The position numbers and the translations under genes were made by a program. From Paenibacillus alba (GTDB lineage: Bacteria > Bacillota > Bacilli > Paenibacillales > NBRC-103111), in the NCBI RefSeq assembly GCF_013204855.1, contig NZ_JABMKZ010000007.1, positions 62,001 through 126,000 of the forward strand: a stretch of 64,000 bases of DNA. Reading direction: 5' to 3'. Under the pieces are notes generated by a model that was not told the origin of the DNA, made no database searches, and saw only the letters and a program-made list of their open reading frames with translations. Position 1 is the stretch's first letter. Each line of letters begins with the position of its first letter. Of this stretch, positions 19,101 through 27,009 are shown piece by piece.

Positions 19101-22100
19101 TGTGTTTTATTTACCTTAGGCAGACCTGCATTCGTCCACTTCTCAATGTCTTGCAGGGTAAACATGTGTTCGAATTTGCTTACGGCTTCTTTATCGTCTG
19201 TAATAATTCCCACCGATGCATGCTCGTGTGATGGGACATCCCACTCGAATCCCGGAAACATGATTTTATCTTTATACTGTGTGCTTAATTTATTTAATTT
19301 AGGTATAGCGTAATCGTTGATTGACTGGGAACGCGGAATTTGTTTTCCTATTTCTTTCCCCTCATCATCTCGATGAGATAGTCTCATATGATCAGCAGTT
19401 GCAACCCAATCAAGGTTATACTTATCGAACGCATTATGTATTAAATCTGTGAGCGAATTATCTGCATCATCCGATAGTGACGAATGGTTGTGGAACTCTC
19501 CTACCATCCATCTAGGTATATCCTTCGCAACACTTACAAAGATCGGATTCGAATACATCCATAAATCTTTATAATTCCGTGCACTTTTTGCAGCTGGAGT
19601 ATCTTCTGCAAGAGCAATATCAAATAGCGGATTTCCGTCTTTATCTGTTTCATTCTCCACGTTCGGAGCAAGATTCGTCGCCCGCAACCTGAAATATTGG
19701 TTTGTATTTACCTGACCAAGATCATAGGTCATTACGTTCCATCCGTCTTCGACCTTCCAGTCTTTGCTCGTGAAAGTATGAATCACTTTTGTTGTATCAT
19801 TCGTATCTTTATTTTCGTAGTCCGCTGTCCCCGGTACAAGCTTGCCGGTGACACCGCCCGCTATAAGGTCAATATGATCAACCTTTACAGGATCTCCATT
19901 GTTGTTCTTGTCAGGACTTTTGAAACGAATGGTGAGCTTAGGGCTATCCCCGTTTTTCACAAGAAGTTCTCCACCCATTTCTTCCTTACTAGCACCGTTT
20001 GTAATAGTAAAGTCGAGCTCGTTCATCAAGTCTCCAAACACAGAAAATGATTTTCCTGAACGCATGCCATTCACGATGTCCTTCATATCGCGACCTTGTA
20101 CCCATGTGTGGTTCTTAGCGTATTCGCCAGGCCAGTATCCACTACCATTAGGAAAATGGAAATCAGAATTCCCAAAAACCCAGAATTTCCTGCCTTCTCC
20201 TAACATAGCATCCCAAAATCCGCCAACCTTCGCTAGCTTGTAGTCTACGCCGCCATAGGATCTACCTTGAACATCTCCATTATGATCATAACCACCTCGG
20301 GTGCCCTCCATCTGGTTCCCCAACATGCCTTCAAAACCAAAACTAACTTCTGGAGCCGCATTGTTAAAATCACGGAAATCCTTTATGGTATATTTCAGCT
20401 TTCTTGAAGGATGATTAACGAGAAAATAACTGGTGTCAGGATAGTTATTTTTAAGCCATTTGATCCCGTTTATTGCATCCTCATGCGTTTGGTTTGTTTT
20501 GGCCAAATCTTTATACTTTTCAACGACCTGATCACCAAACATTTGTTCAAATTTGGCTGCAGCATCTTTGTCTTCTGTTACAATCCCCACAGATCCGTGC
20601 TCGTGGTTGGGAATGTCCCATTCAAATCCTGGGAACATGATCTTATCCTTGTACAACTCTTTGGATTGATCCATCTTTGGAATTGCATAATCCGTGATGG
20701 ACTGTGAACGCGGGATCGTTTTATTTAATTCTCTCCCCTCATCATCTCGATGAGATGATCTCATGTGATCGGCAGTTGCTAGCCAATCTAGATCGTAGAT
20801 ATCAAAAGCATTTTCCAATACACTTGCGACACTTTCCTGTGCATCATCCGATAAGTAGGTGTGCGCATGAAATTCTCCACTCACCCATCTTGCATCATCC
20901 GTTTGCGGTTTGCCGCTAACAGCTGCCTCGTTGCCGAAAACCTCCAATTCGGCGAGCCCCACGTTACTACCTGCACCACCACTAATTTCAAACTTCAGGG
21001 AGGTTATCGTTTTCGCGGGAAAGGTAACCGCCGTTGGCTTGCCTCCTGGATCGATATTAGACACTTCCATCGTACTGCCGTCGCTGAACGTAATTAAACC
21101 GCCATTCGCATTATCATCTATGTTGGGTCTATCATACATATTAATTTTAGTGATCTTAACCGCTTCCGGCCATTCTAATTTTATCCATGGTTTCGTTTCG
21201 CCTTTGGATGCCCATTCATATTGATCCATAACAATGGGCTTGCCATCTTTCACGTTTTTAACTGGATAATCCGAGTTGTATTCAGAAGATGCGGTCACGA
21301 TTGCTTTCTTAGCCACATTCACTTTCCTCGGAGTAGAATAGTCTAATACAGTAACCGCAAATTGTTTAGTATCCTTTATACCATCCTTTGTAATGGTGGC
21401 TGTCAACGTAACTACGGCATTCCCTAAGCCGGCCGCAGGACGATGTACGGTACCGTTCGTTACAATAACTGCTGGATTGCTAGATTCCCAGCTGATCGTA
21501 GTCCCATTTGCTCCTGTAACTGGAAGTACCAGATTTCCTGTTACTTCGTTCGTCTCAATATTCCCAAGATTAAGCAAGCTTTTATCTTTCAATACCGGAT
21601 ATTGCACGATTGAGTCCGCAACTATATCCTGTACGGCCTGGTTCACAACGGGATGATCCGCCCTAAAACCAAATGGGAAAACCACACTGTCCGTATCTAT
21701 TGGAATTTGATTATAATCAAAAGAAAGCTTATTATCTGATGACAAAGAAATCTTCATATGTACGAAATCCTCGCCACGTGCTCTGCCGATAATCAATGGA
21801 ATACCGTTAACTACCGTTTTTAGATCTCTGTGACCATGAGCCCCTAATACAGCATCTACACCTTCCAGCTGCTTTGTAATGTCAAATATCGGGCCTTTTG
21901 TGTCATCATCATTCTCTTCGTGAATATTTGCCACAACAATTTGAGCGCCCTGAGCTCTCGCTGCAACTGCCGCTTTGTTTACCACAACTGCAATATCCTC
22001 AAAATTGTAAGCATCCACGGTCCCAGGCAGGGCGTATTGTGTATCTCGTGTTACAGCCCCAATGACAGCTATTTTGACACCGTCTTTTTCGAATATTTTA

Positions 22101-22567
22101 TAAGCATCAAGCACACGTTGATTGTTATTTTTATAGAATAGGTTAGCAGCAAGTAAAGGGAAATTGTTGCTACTGCTAACATCTTTGGTGACCGCATCAA
22201 GCCCCCAGTCAAACTCATGATTGCCCACCGTCGATGCTTCCATGCCCATGGCATTGAAAACCTTCATAACAGTCAATCCATGTATCAAATCGTAGAGATT
22301 CTTATCCTGATAATTATCTCCGCCTCCAAGAACTAGCGTGCGATCCGGGTTCTGACTTCTTATTTCTTCAATATTACGAGCCAATACCGCTGCAACAGGC
22401 CGGTTCTCTCCGTTAACCAACGTTCCATGAAAATCTGGAATCTGAACAATGTCAAAAACCTTGTCGCCCGCGTCTGCAAAAGCAGTGGGGAGAGGAATAC
22501 TCTGACTGAGTAATACAATAACTAGTGAAACAATAGTAAATAGCTTGCTAATTTTTTTAATCAACAA
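16181..22567 (-). CDS. 2128-residue S-layer-anchored phosphoesterase: metallophosphatase, discoidin, two PHP modules, three BIG2, three SLH
   Basis: Secreted multidomain protein. In order: signal peptide (1-32); 5'-nucleotidase-like metallophosphatase (about 38-310: PDFHGTL, GGGDNYQD, VGNHEFDWG, LGAHGHRD metal motifs); atrophied Ig-like domain (about 330-425); F5/8 C discoidin-like carbohydrate-binding domain (about 430-555); two tandem CehA-type PHP metallohydrolase modules (about 560-1015 and 1019-1470), each with GEFHxH, TADHM, FPGFEWD, NHPSRK and GNSD metal motifs intact; three BIG2 domains (about 1474-1732); a mixed region; and three SLH domains (about 1942-2128). The start is TTG at 22567 with AGGAG 11 bases upstream; no ATG is available before the signal peptide. 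It probably frees phosphate from nucleotides or phosphodiesters at the cell surface; substrates are unknown. Confidence 0.9.
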   Translation of the reverse strand: MLIKKISKLFTIVSLVIVLLSQSIPLPTAFADAGDKVFDIVQIPDFHGTLVNGENRPVAAVLARNIEEIRSQNPDRTLVLGGGDNYQDKNLYDLIHGLTVMKVFNAMGMEASTVGNHEFDWGLDAVTKDVSSSNNFPLLAANLFYKNNNQRVLDAYKIFEKDGVKIAVIGAVTRDTQYALPGTVDAYNFEDIAVVVNKAAVAARAQGAQIVVANIHEENDDDTKGPIFDITKQLEGVDAVLGAHGHRDLKTVVNGIPLIIGRARGEDFVHMKISLSSDNKLSFDYNQIPIDTDSVVFPFGFRADHPVVNQAVQDIVADSIVQYPVLKDKSLLNLGNIETNEVTGNLVLPVTGANGTTISWESSNPAVIVTNGTVHRPAAGLGNAVVTLTATITKDGIKDTKQFAVTVLDYSTPRKVNVAKKAIVTASSEYNSDYPVKNVKDGKPIVMDQYEWASKGETKPWIKLEWPEAVKITKINMYDRPNIDDNANGGLITFSDGSTMEVSNIDPGGKPTAVTFPAKTITSLKFEISGGAGSNVGLAELEVFGNEAAVSGKPQTDDARWVSGEFHAHTYLSDDAQESVASVLENAFDIYDLDWLATADHMRSSHRDDEGRELNKTIPRSQSITDYAIPKMDQSKELYKDKIMFPGFEWDIPNHEHGSVGIVTEDKDAAAKFEQMFGDQVVEKYKDLAKTNQTHEDAINGIKWLKNNYPDTSYFLVNHPSRKLKYTIKDFRDFNNAAPEVSFGFEGMLGNQMEGTRGGYDHNGDVQGRSYGGVDYKLAKVGGFWDAMLGEGRKFWVFGNSDFHFPNGSGYWPGEYAKNHTWVQGRDMKDIVNGMRSGKSFSVFGDLMNELDFTITNGASKEEMGGELLVKNGDSPKLTIRFKSPDKNNNGDPVKVDHIDLIAGGVTGKLVPGTADYENKDTNDTTKVIHTFTSKDWKVEDGWNVMTYDLGQVNTNQYFRLRATNLAPNVENETDKDGNPLFDIALAEDTPAAKSARNYKDLWMYSNPIFVSVAKDIPRWMVGEFHNHSSLSDDADNSLTDLIHNAFDKYNLDWVATADHMRLSHRDDEGKEIGKQIPRSQSINDYAIPKLNKLSTQYKDKIMFPGFEWDVPSHEHASVGIITDDKEAVSKFEHMFTLQDIEKWTNAGLPKVNKTHEDAVKGIEWLKENYADTSYFLINHPSRKLKYSISDFRDFNNAAPNISFGFEGMLGNQMEGGRGGYSSTADPQARSYGGVDYKLAQVGGFWDALLGEGRKFWVFGNSDYHAPDYWPGEYLKNYTWVKGTDMKAVLDGMRSGKSFSVFGDLMNELDFHITNGNNTKEMGEELQVKQGDNAKITIRFKSPEKNNNGDVVKVHHIDLIAGEVTGKVESGTADYNKDTNDTTKVIHTFNSNDWKVEDGWNVMTYDLGKVSKNQYFRLRATNLAPSVENETDEYGNPLFDVALADNSYESKSARNYKDLWMYSNPIFVNVAKDVNVTGVTLDQNKVTMSVSGSVYALVATVNPDNATNKAVIWNSSNPAVATVDSHGVVTPVGAGTAMITVITAEGGFKATCEVTVNTLNVAVTGVKLNVNQLTMSVSGSVYGLVATVNPTDATNKTVTWRSSDTAVAKVDSNGVVTPVGAGTATITVITAEGGFTAISEVNVLATNIAVTGVKLNDNQLTMSVSGSVYGLVATVNPTNATNQTVKWSSSNTAVAKVDSNGVVTPVGAGTATITVKTTDGGFTAICTVTVNSSSNPDDSPSTVPNDNTPKKEVNPISEKPGVLVVKASDISGHIGNGVATVTVSGDVKEIELPSNTAELLAQNQLKLEMGKVTLDIPSDLIQQLTSKVSADELKESKIVLKKEALSKLEEREIIAKGLAPNQDQIRVSGEIYELSLHIVTKEGKIFKLSKFDKAITIHLKSDPSMNQSLSAIYYIADDGKLEFIGGKNSNGEMVAEVYHFSKYAILELKRTFTDVLSTHWAADTIQILTSQHIVEGISEMNFEPERSVTRAEFVAMLVRSLNLKTKGEQKFSDVASNAWYADSVALAVKSGIVSGKSDTIFEPNARITRQEMVAMMMRAYTSINGTKPVGNTSSSFNDESTVAPWALEFVRAAAKLGLIQGRASGQFIPDGMTTRAEAAQVIRNLLQK
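17380..18145 (-). repeat. Three BIG2 coding repeats, 261-base period
   Basis: Three nearly identical stretches encode successive BIG2 domains of 87 residues each (VTGVKLNxNQLTMSVSGSVY units). A shared marker (acggtaatc) falls at about 17424, 17685 and 17946, an exact 261-base period. The first two copies differ at few positions, which suggests recent duplication or gene conversion. Confidence 0.85.
18150..20890 (-). repeat. Tandem duplication of a PHP metallohydrolase module, 1377-base period
   Basis: The GEFHxH motif codons lie at 20878-20870 and 19501-19493, 1377 bases (459 codons) apart, and the intervening sequences match almost throughout at protein level and strongly at DNA level. Each copy ends with the same NYKDLWMYSNPIFVSVAKD-like linker. 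Confidence 0.88.
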
Positions 22568-22745
22568 TGTTTCGACAACTCCTATTGATATTTAAATTTG
22601 TGCCCGTTGCAACAAAGTCATTGTATCAAATAGTATATAAAGCCGTTGTAAAGATATTGTTAATCCAATCTTGGTCTGAAATCATGGATTAATTACGCCA
22701 TGCTAATGGTTACTACTGCCTTCGCCATACGGGACTTGAACCCTT

Positions 22746-22804
22746 CGACCTTGCGCATTTAATCTCTTTAAAATGTTCAAAATCTCCACACCTGTCTTCG
22801 AATC
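22746..22804 (-). pseudogene. Short relic of a MacB-type ABC ATPase, joined to tRNA-like DNA
   Basis: On the minus strand 22804-22746 reads [20 protein letters not shown], the D-loop region of a MacB-type ATPase, as at 9.3 and 37 kb. It runs straight into sequence resembling a tRNA T-arm and acceptor end (GGTTCAAGTCC). No SigK part is left here. The rest of 22568-22920 is AT-rich and non-coding. Confidence 0.6.
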
Positions 22805-22840
22805 AATCCTCCAGATCTTCCCCAGAAACGATATAAAATA

Positions 22841-22890
22841 AAAAAGCAGATGCTAATCATTAAGTAAAAATGATAAGCACTGCTTTTTCT
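22841..22890. terminator. Bidirectional terminator hairpin
   Basis: AAAAAGCAG-TGCTTATCATT and its partner form a stem of about 20 pairs with one bulge and an 8-base loop, with A and T runs on both sides. It lies downstream of the small membrane protein gene on the minus strand. Confidence 0.75.
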
Positions 22891-22924
22891 TTACTAAACT
22901 GTTATGTTGTACTAAGAAATAGCT

Positions 22925-23053
22925 TTACTTCAATAAAATTTCGTTAATTAGAAAATAAAAAACACCTGAAAAAACTAAAAGAAAGAAAATAATTGTTAAT
23001 GGGAGAAGTCCATCCAATTTTTGTTCGTAATTGTCTCTATGTGAATTATTCAT
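22925..23053 (-). CDS. Small single-pass membrane protein, 42 residues
   Basis: Short gene with a hydrophilic N-terminus (MNNSHRDNYEQKLDG) and one strong membrane segment (LLPLTIIFFLLVFSGVFYFL). AAGGAG lies 9 bases before the ATG at 23053; an ATG two codons upstream (23059) is also possible but too close to the site. A terminator follows at 22841-22890. No family recognised; the size and layout recall small sporulation or stress membrane peptides, but this is not shown. Confidence 0.5.
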   Translation of the reverse strand: MNNSHRDNYEQKLDGLLPLTIIFFLLVFSGVFYFLINEILLK

Positions 23054-23128
23054 TTTCATTCTCTCCTTCATTTCTAGACTCTATATTTCATGGTGGTTAA
23101 TCCTTTTAAGAGGAATTATTAATCTTTA

Positions 23129-23254
23129 CTATTTGCTCATATCAAGCTCATCTTTACGGATGAGAACAGCTCCCCCTATAGCGATAATCAAAGGACTTGC
23201 TACAAGTGCACAGCAAAGCAAAATAAAAGATATCAAAGCTGCCAACTGGTCCAT
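23129..23254 (-). CDS. Possible small membrane protein, about 41 residues
   Basis: Frame with a continuous hydrophobic segment (LAALISFILLCCALVASPLI) and a charged tail ending ELDMSK. AAAGGAG sits directly against the ATG at 23254, or 9 bases before a TTG four codons later, which may be the true start; a longer reading to 23329 is also open. It lies 76 bases upstream of the other small membrane protein on the same strand, so the two may be one transcript. Function not recognised. Confidence 0.35.
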   Translation of the reverse strand: MDQLAALISFILLCCALVASPLIIAIGGAVLIRKDELDMSK

Positions 23255-23520
23255 CTCCTTTCCACAGTATATGACATCAACCGTAATACTAATTAATATC
23301 ATAGAATTGCAGCGGACGAATGTAACCAACCAATCAATCAGTTTTTTATGCCATCCACTAACAATAAGCCGAGGTGAACCATGAGATTAGTTCAGCAATC
23401 CATTCATGTTCACAGAATGCTAAATGATAATGACGAAAACATCGATTATTTCTCGTAGATAAGTGGTATTATAAAATTAAAATTTGTTTGGTTTGATTGA
23501 TTACTCGAGGGGATTTTAAG

Positions 23521-24957
23521 ATGTGGAAACCTGAACGCAATAATAAAAAAGCTATTTACGAACAAATTGCCGATCATCTCGAGCAAAGAATTTCATATGG
23601 GGAGTTTCCTCCGGGTAGTTTGCTGCCCTCTGAGCGGAAACTTGCTGAACAATTTGATGTGAACCGCAGCACCGTCATTTCTGCATTCGCCGAACTCCGA
23701 TCCCTTGGGATTATCGAAAGCCGTGCTGGTAGCGGGACTCGGGTAAGTACATCCAAATGGGGGGCCACTCCGAAGCATACTCCAAACTGGAGTCGCTTTG
23801 CCGAGGGAGGAAACTTTCTTCCGAACCTGCCCTTTTTGCGAAGGATCCGCGAAGCGTTAGCTCAAAATCCATCGCTGATTGATTTTGCGAGCCCTGAACT
23901 ATCGGCTGATTTAGCACCCACAGATGAAATCGCTACATTAATGAGTAGAAACGCATATACGTCGTATATGGGTTACGATAACCCTCAAGGTTCGACTCTA
24001 TTAAGAGAGGCTTTAGTAGAATTTCTGAACAATTATCGAAGCATTCGGACAACGGAATCCTCCATTCTTATCACATCGGGATCCCAGCAATCGTTATATT
24101 TAATCACGCAATGTCTGCTGTCACCTGGTGATGCCGTTGCTATTGAAGATCCTTCCTACTGCTATTCGCTGCCTATGTTTCAATCAGCCGGTCTTCGTTT
24201 GTTCCGCCTGCCGGTTGACAATCATGGCATACAGCCAGAAGATATTCGCACTTTATACAAAAAACATCGAATTAAGATGGTCTTCTTGAATCCGAACTAC
24301 CAGAACCCGACGGGAACAGTGCTAAGTAATGAAAGACGCAAACGTCTTCTTGATATCATTAGTGAATTAGGACTTCCTGTTGTGGAAGATGATCCATATA
24401 GCTTAACTTCTTATGATGGCGTTCCTCCTTTACCACTCAAATCAATGGATACTATGGGTTCAATTCTATATATTGGCTCATTCTCCAAGATCGCAGCCTC
24501 CGGCTTACGGATAGGATGGATGGTAGCGCCTCGTTCCATTGTGGAACGACTAGCCGATGCTAGACAACAGATGGATTTTGGATTAAGCATCATTCCTCAG
24601 CTGGTAGCGGGACAATTTTTACAGTCATCTTATTTAGATCCCCATTTGGAGCGATTGCGTATCCAACTTCAATTTAAACGGGATTTACTCATCGAATCCT
24701 TGGAGAAAGAGCTTTCAGGTCTGATTGAATACGTCGCACCAGAAGGGGGATTGCATTTTTGGTGCAAATTGATCCCGAATATTCCGGACGCTAAATTGTT
24801 GGAAGAATCAATTAAGAAAGGAATTATATTTGTACCAGGGAGTGTGTATGGTTCTGATTCGGGTTACGTGCGGCTTACATTCGCCAGAACCAAGCCTGAG
24901 GATATTGAACTGGGGATAGCCAGATTTGCTAGGGCAATACGTGAGTTGATTGAATAA
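23521..24957 (+). CDS. MocR/PdxR-type GntR regulator with aminotransferase domain
   Basis: Transcription regulator of 478 residues. Residues about 8-78 are a GntR winged helix (PPGSLLPSERKLAEQFDVNR), and about 100-475 are a fold-type I aminotransferase used as effector domain, with the PLP lysine in IGSFSKIAASGLRIGW and the NPNYQNPTG motif. PdxR-like members sense pyridoxal phosphate or amino compounds. The ATG at 23521 has GAGGGG 8 bases upstream; a longer TTG reading lacks a site. No obvious partner: upstream lie small membrane genes in the opposite direction and downstream an IS6 relic, so its target is unclear. Confidence 0.92.
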   Translation: MWKPERNNKKAIYEQIADHLEQRISYGEFPPGSLLPSERKLAEQFDVNRSTVISAFAELRSLGIIESRAGSGTRVSTSKWGATPKHTPNWSRFAEGGNFLPNLPFLRRIREALAQNPSLIDFASPELSADLAPTDEIATLMSRNAYTSYMGYDNPQGSTLLREALVEFLNNYRSIRTTESSILITSGSQQSLYLITQCLLSPGDAVAIEDPSYCYSLPMFQSAGLRLFRLPVDNHGIQPEDIRTLYKKHRIKMVFLNPNYQNPTGTVLSNERRKRLLDIISELGLPVVEDDPYSLTSYDGVPPLPLKSMDTMGSILYIGSFSKIAASGLRIGWMVAPRSIVERLADARQQMDFGLSIIPQLVAGQFLQSSYLDPHLERLRIQLQFKRDLLIESLEKELSGLIEYVAPEGGLHFWCKLIPNIPDAKLLEESIKKGIIFVPGSVYGSDSGYVRLTFARTKPEDIELGIARFARAIRELIE

Positions 24958-24964
24958 AGACTTT

Positions 24965-25265
24965 TGCAAAACGCGAAAGCCGCTGGTAGGGTAAGCTGTG
25001 TTTTTATCAACGGTGATCACGCGCGGCGATTGATTATGCGGTGAAGTCAATGCTTTCTCGAAAAATCGTTTGGCTGCGGGAGTATCTCGGTTTTCAAACA
25101 ACATGAAATCAATCGTATTACCCGTTGAATCCACTGCTCTATAAAGATATTTCCATTGTATAGGTCTCATCCGTCCTATAGGAATCATTTGTTGGCTTTA
25201 AATTAGGAACGAATTCGCTTGTCTAACTCCGGTCCAAACTCATACTGCTTCCATTTAAACAAATC
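24965..25265 (-). mobile_element. Relic of an IS6-family transposase
   Basis: Minus-strand pieces of an IS6/IS240-type DDE transposase: LDLFKWKQYE near 25265 (N-terminus), RTDETY near 25165 in one frame, then QWKYLYRAVDSTGNTIDFML and SPRVITVDKNTAYP in another frame. The frame change and missing segments show it is dead. Terminal inverted repeats were not found. Confidence 0.75.
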
Positions 25266-25281
25266 TAGTTCCGTTTTCAAA

Positions 25282-25323
25282 GAGGGTGTCCCCAGTCATT
25301 TCTATGACTAATGGAACACCCTC
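25282..25323 (+). terminator. Rho-independent terminator
   Basis: GAGGGTGT pairs with ACACCCTC; an inner AGTCAT/ATGACT stem extends the structure, and CCTTTTTA follows on the plus strand. It may end MocR transcription that reads through the IS6 relic. Confidence 0.65.
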
Positions 25324-25639
25324 CTTTTTATAGTAAGTATATTTTAATTAGTATCCCATTCATGCCGCCGGTTTCTTTTCTAAATCTTCACCCTGGTCAT
25401 CGTAGCATAGTTGCTTAAACAGAACCTAAACGGCAGCAGCAAAAATTCAGCTGATTTTCATCCATTTGTTTAGCTTCTGTTTAAATTGGGCTACTATACT
25501 TGTAAATGAGGAAGCGATTCAAATATGTCCTTTGTCACCGCAGCTTCCGTTGGATTCCTGTATCATTCTCTGCTCATGAAGTGTTACTTTCTTTGCGCGT
25601 TTGCCAGTTCAATGAGACTGTTGTTGCGCTTAGTGGTTG

Positions 25640-25880
25640 ATAAAAGGAGGAGAACGCATGATCGTAACAACAGCGCTCGTGAAGGTCGCAGAAACATCAC
25701 CGATAGGGCAATGACCGAGTAAAGGAACAAGAAGCGACGTCCCCCCTTGAGAGGTAGAACGAAGGAATGTAAGGGCTAAGGCCCCGCGTGACATGGAAGG
25801 GTAAACCGCCCAAGGAATGGTGTGGATATGCAAGGTGTTGAAAGCTTAAGAAAACAAGAGCAAATGAAAGAAAATATTAA
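25640..25880 (+). other. Structured, non-coding-looking stretch; possible group II intron remnant
   Basis: This stretch has a strong AAAAGGAGGAG site followed by only an 18-codon frame (MIVTTALVKVAETSPIGQ), then several short stems such as GGGC-TAAG-GCCC and purine-rich linkers ending in CAAGGTGTTGAAAGC. The texture is like the region before the maturase gene of bacterial group II introns, but no maturase follows and I cannot prove the match. Alternatively it is an untranslated leader of the protease gene downstream. The rest of 25324-25640 shows no gene. Confidence 0.3.
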
Positions 25881-25898
25881 TTTATAGTGGGAGTGTTT

Positions 25899-26693
25899 AT
25901 GATGTCAATCAATAGGCGGCAAGAATCTTTGGATCCTGCCCTTCCGGTTCGTCCCCGCGTAGGATGGGGTGTTCTCGCATATTTCCTCTACAGCGCAGTC
26001 TTCTACGCGATCTTCGTGCTCAACGGCATCGACTACACGCGAGTGGGTGAGAGTGAGCGGACTCTTCTTATCTGGTACATCGCACCGCTGTCCGGCGGTG
26101 CCTTGCTGACCATCATAATGGTCACGATCTACGGATGGTGGCGCCCCAGCCTGGTTGAAAGGCGGCGTCTTTCTCGATGGACAATGACTCTCCCGATCAT
26201 CATGATAGTCATCGCGATCGTGAACTTGCTGACCGGCGATTTCACCCGTGTCACGCCCCTCATGTGGCTGTATCTCATCTTCGGCAGTATCATGGTCGGC
26301 TTCAATGAGGAGATGATCAACCGAGGTCAGTTGATTGTTGCTCTGCGCAGCCGATTCGGCGAAACCGGGGTCTGGCTGCTCTCAACAGCGATGTTCGCAG
26401 TCTTCCATCTGCCGAACATGTTCTGGGGCATCGGGGCTGGTGCCCTGTTCCAGGTAATGATCGCTTTCGGCCTCGGTTCAATCTTCTATCTCGCCCGGCG
26501 ATCTACCGGATCGCTCGTGGCCTCCATGTTCCTGCACGGGCTCTGGGACTTTAGCGTCTTCTCAGCGAATGGCGCATCGGCGTTACCCATCGCTGGTTTA
26601 CTAGCTCCGTTGTTGGTGATCGCTGCAGCGATCACGGTTCCGATCATCCTCCGCCGTGAAAAGCGACGCGATAGCTTAGCGGTAATTTCTTGA
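25899..26693 (+). CDS. CPBP-family intramembrane metalloprotease
   Basis: Polytopic membrane protein of 264 residues with about seven hydrophobic segments. The three CPBP (Rce1/Abi) motifs are present: EExxxR as NEEMINRG (about residue 136), FxxxH as FAVFHL (about 170), and HxxxD as HGLWDF (about 213). GGGAG lies 5 bases before the ATG at 25899; a second ATG follows at once. Codon use is unlike the neighbours, with C or G in most third positions, which suggests transfer from a high-GC donor such as an actinobacterium (inference). In Gram-positives such proteins act in peptide maturation or bacteriocin self-immunity; no such genes are adjacent. Confidence 0.85.
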   Translation: MMSINRRQESLDPALPVRPRVGWGVLAYFLYSAVFYAIFVLNGIDYTRVGESERTLLIWYIAPLSGGALLTIIMVTIYGWWRPSLVERRRLSRWTMTLPIIMIVIAIVNLLTGDFTRVTPLMWLYLIFGSIMVGFNEEMINRGQLIVALRSRFGETGVWLLSTAMFAVFHLPNMFWGIGAGALFQVMIAFGLGSIFYLARRSTGSLVASMFLHGLWDFSVFSANGASALPIAGLLAPLLVIAAAITVPIILRREKRRDSLAVIS

Positions 26694-26758
26694 ACATGCA
26701 TACTCGATTTCGAGTCGCACATGCTATGCGGAAGATAGCATAAGATAAGCCAAAAAGT

Positions 26759-26816
26759 GAACATAAAACCCGCAAAAAGCCTTGAAAAATCAAGGCTTTT
26801 TGCGGGTTTTATGTTC
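26759..26816. terminator. Perfect 26-base-pair hairpin, bidirectional terminator
   Basis: A perfect inverted repeat: the left arm 26759-26784 (starting GAACATAAAACCCGC) matches the right arm 26791-26816 exactly, with a 6-base loop. It stands between the converging CPBP gene and the DedA relic, and the arms contain A/T runs for both directions. Such length and perfection is unusual for an ordinary terminator. Confidence 0.8.
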
Positions 26817-26819
26817 TGC

Positions 26820-26995
26820 TCAAGAATAAAGCACAAATGTACGATACGGCATTTTATTCATCCCAACTAAATAGGGAATAATATGTCTGACAACCGGAAT
26901 GAAGTAACTAAAGCTTAAAGCAAAATTTCCGTATTTGTTTAACATATTTTCTGCTGTTACAACGCGGCATATCCAAATTGTGAAATAGATTGTAG
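26820..26995 (-). pseudogene. Fragment of a DedA-family membrane protein
   Basis: The minus-strand frame reads LNKYGNFALSFSYFIPVVRH followed by IIPYLVGMNKMPYRTFVLYS and a stop. This is the central conserved block of DedA/SNARE-associated proteins (FIPxVRH, G.xKMPYRxF). The N-terminal third and the C-terminal membrane part are missing; the 3' cut is right at the perfect 26-bp hairpin. It lies directly after the methyltransferase gene. Confidence 0.75.
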
Positions 26996-27009
26996 GAGTG
27001 TGTCGTAAT

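Noticed and set aside
22720-22800. A tRNA gene on the minus strand
   Set aside because: Only a T-arm-like and acceptor-like stretch is seen; the T stem has three good pairs and no D or anticodon arm can be drawn.
25525-25722. A 65-codon plus-strand frame before the CPBP gene
   Set aside because: No ribosome site, biased composition, and it overlaps the structured stretch; no family is suggested.
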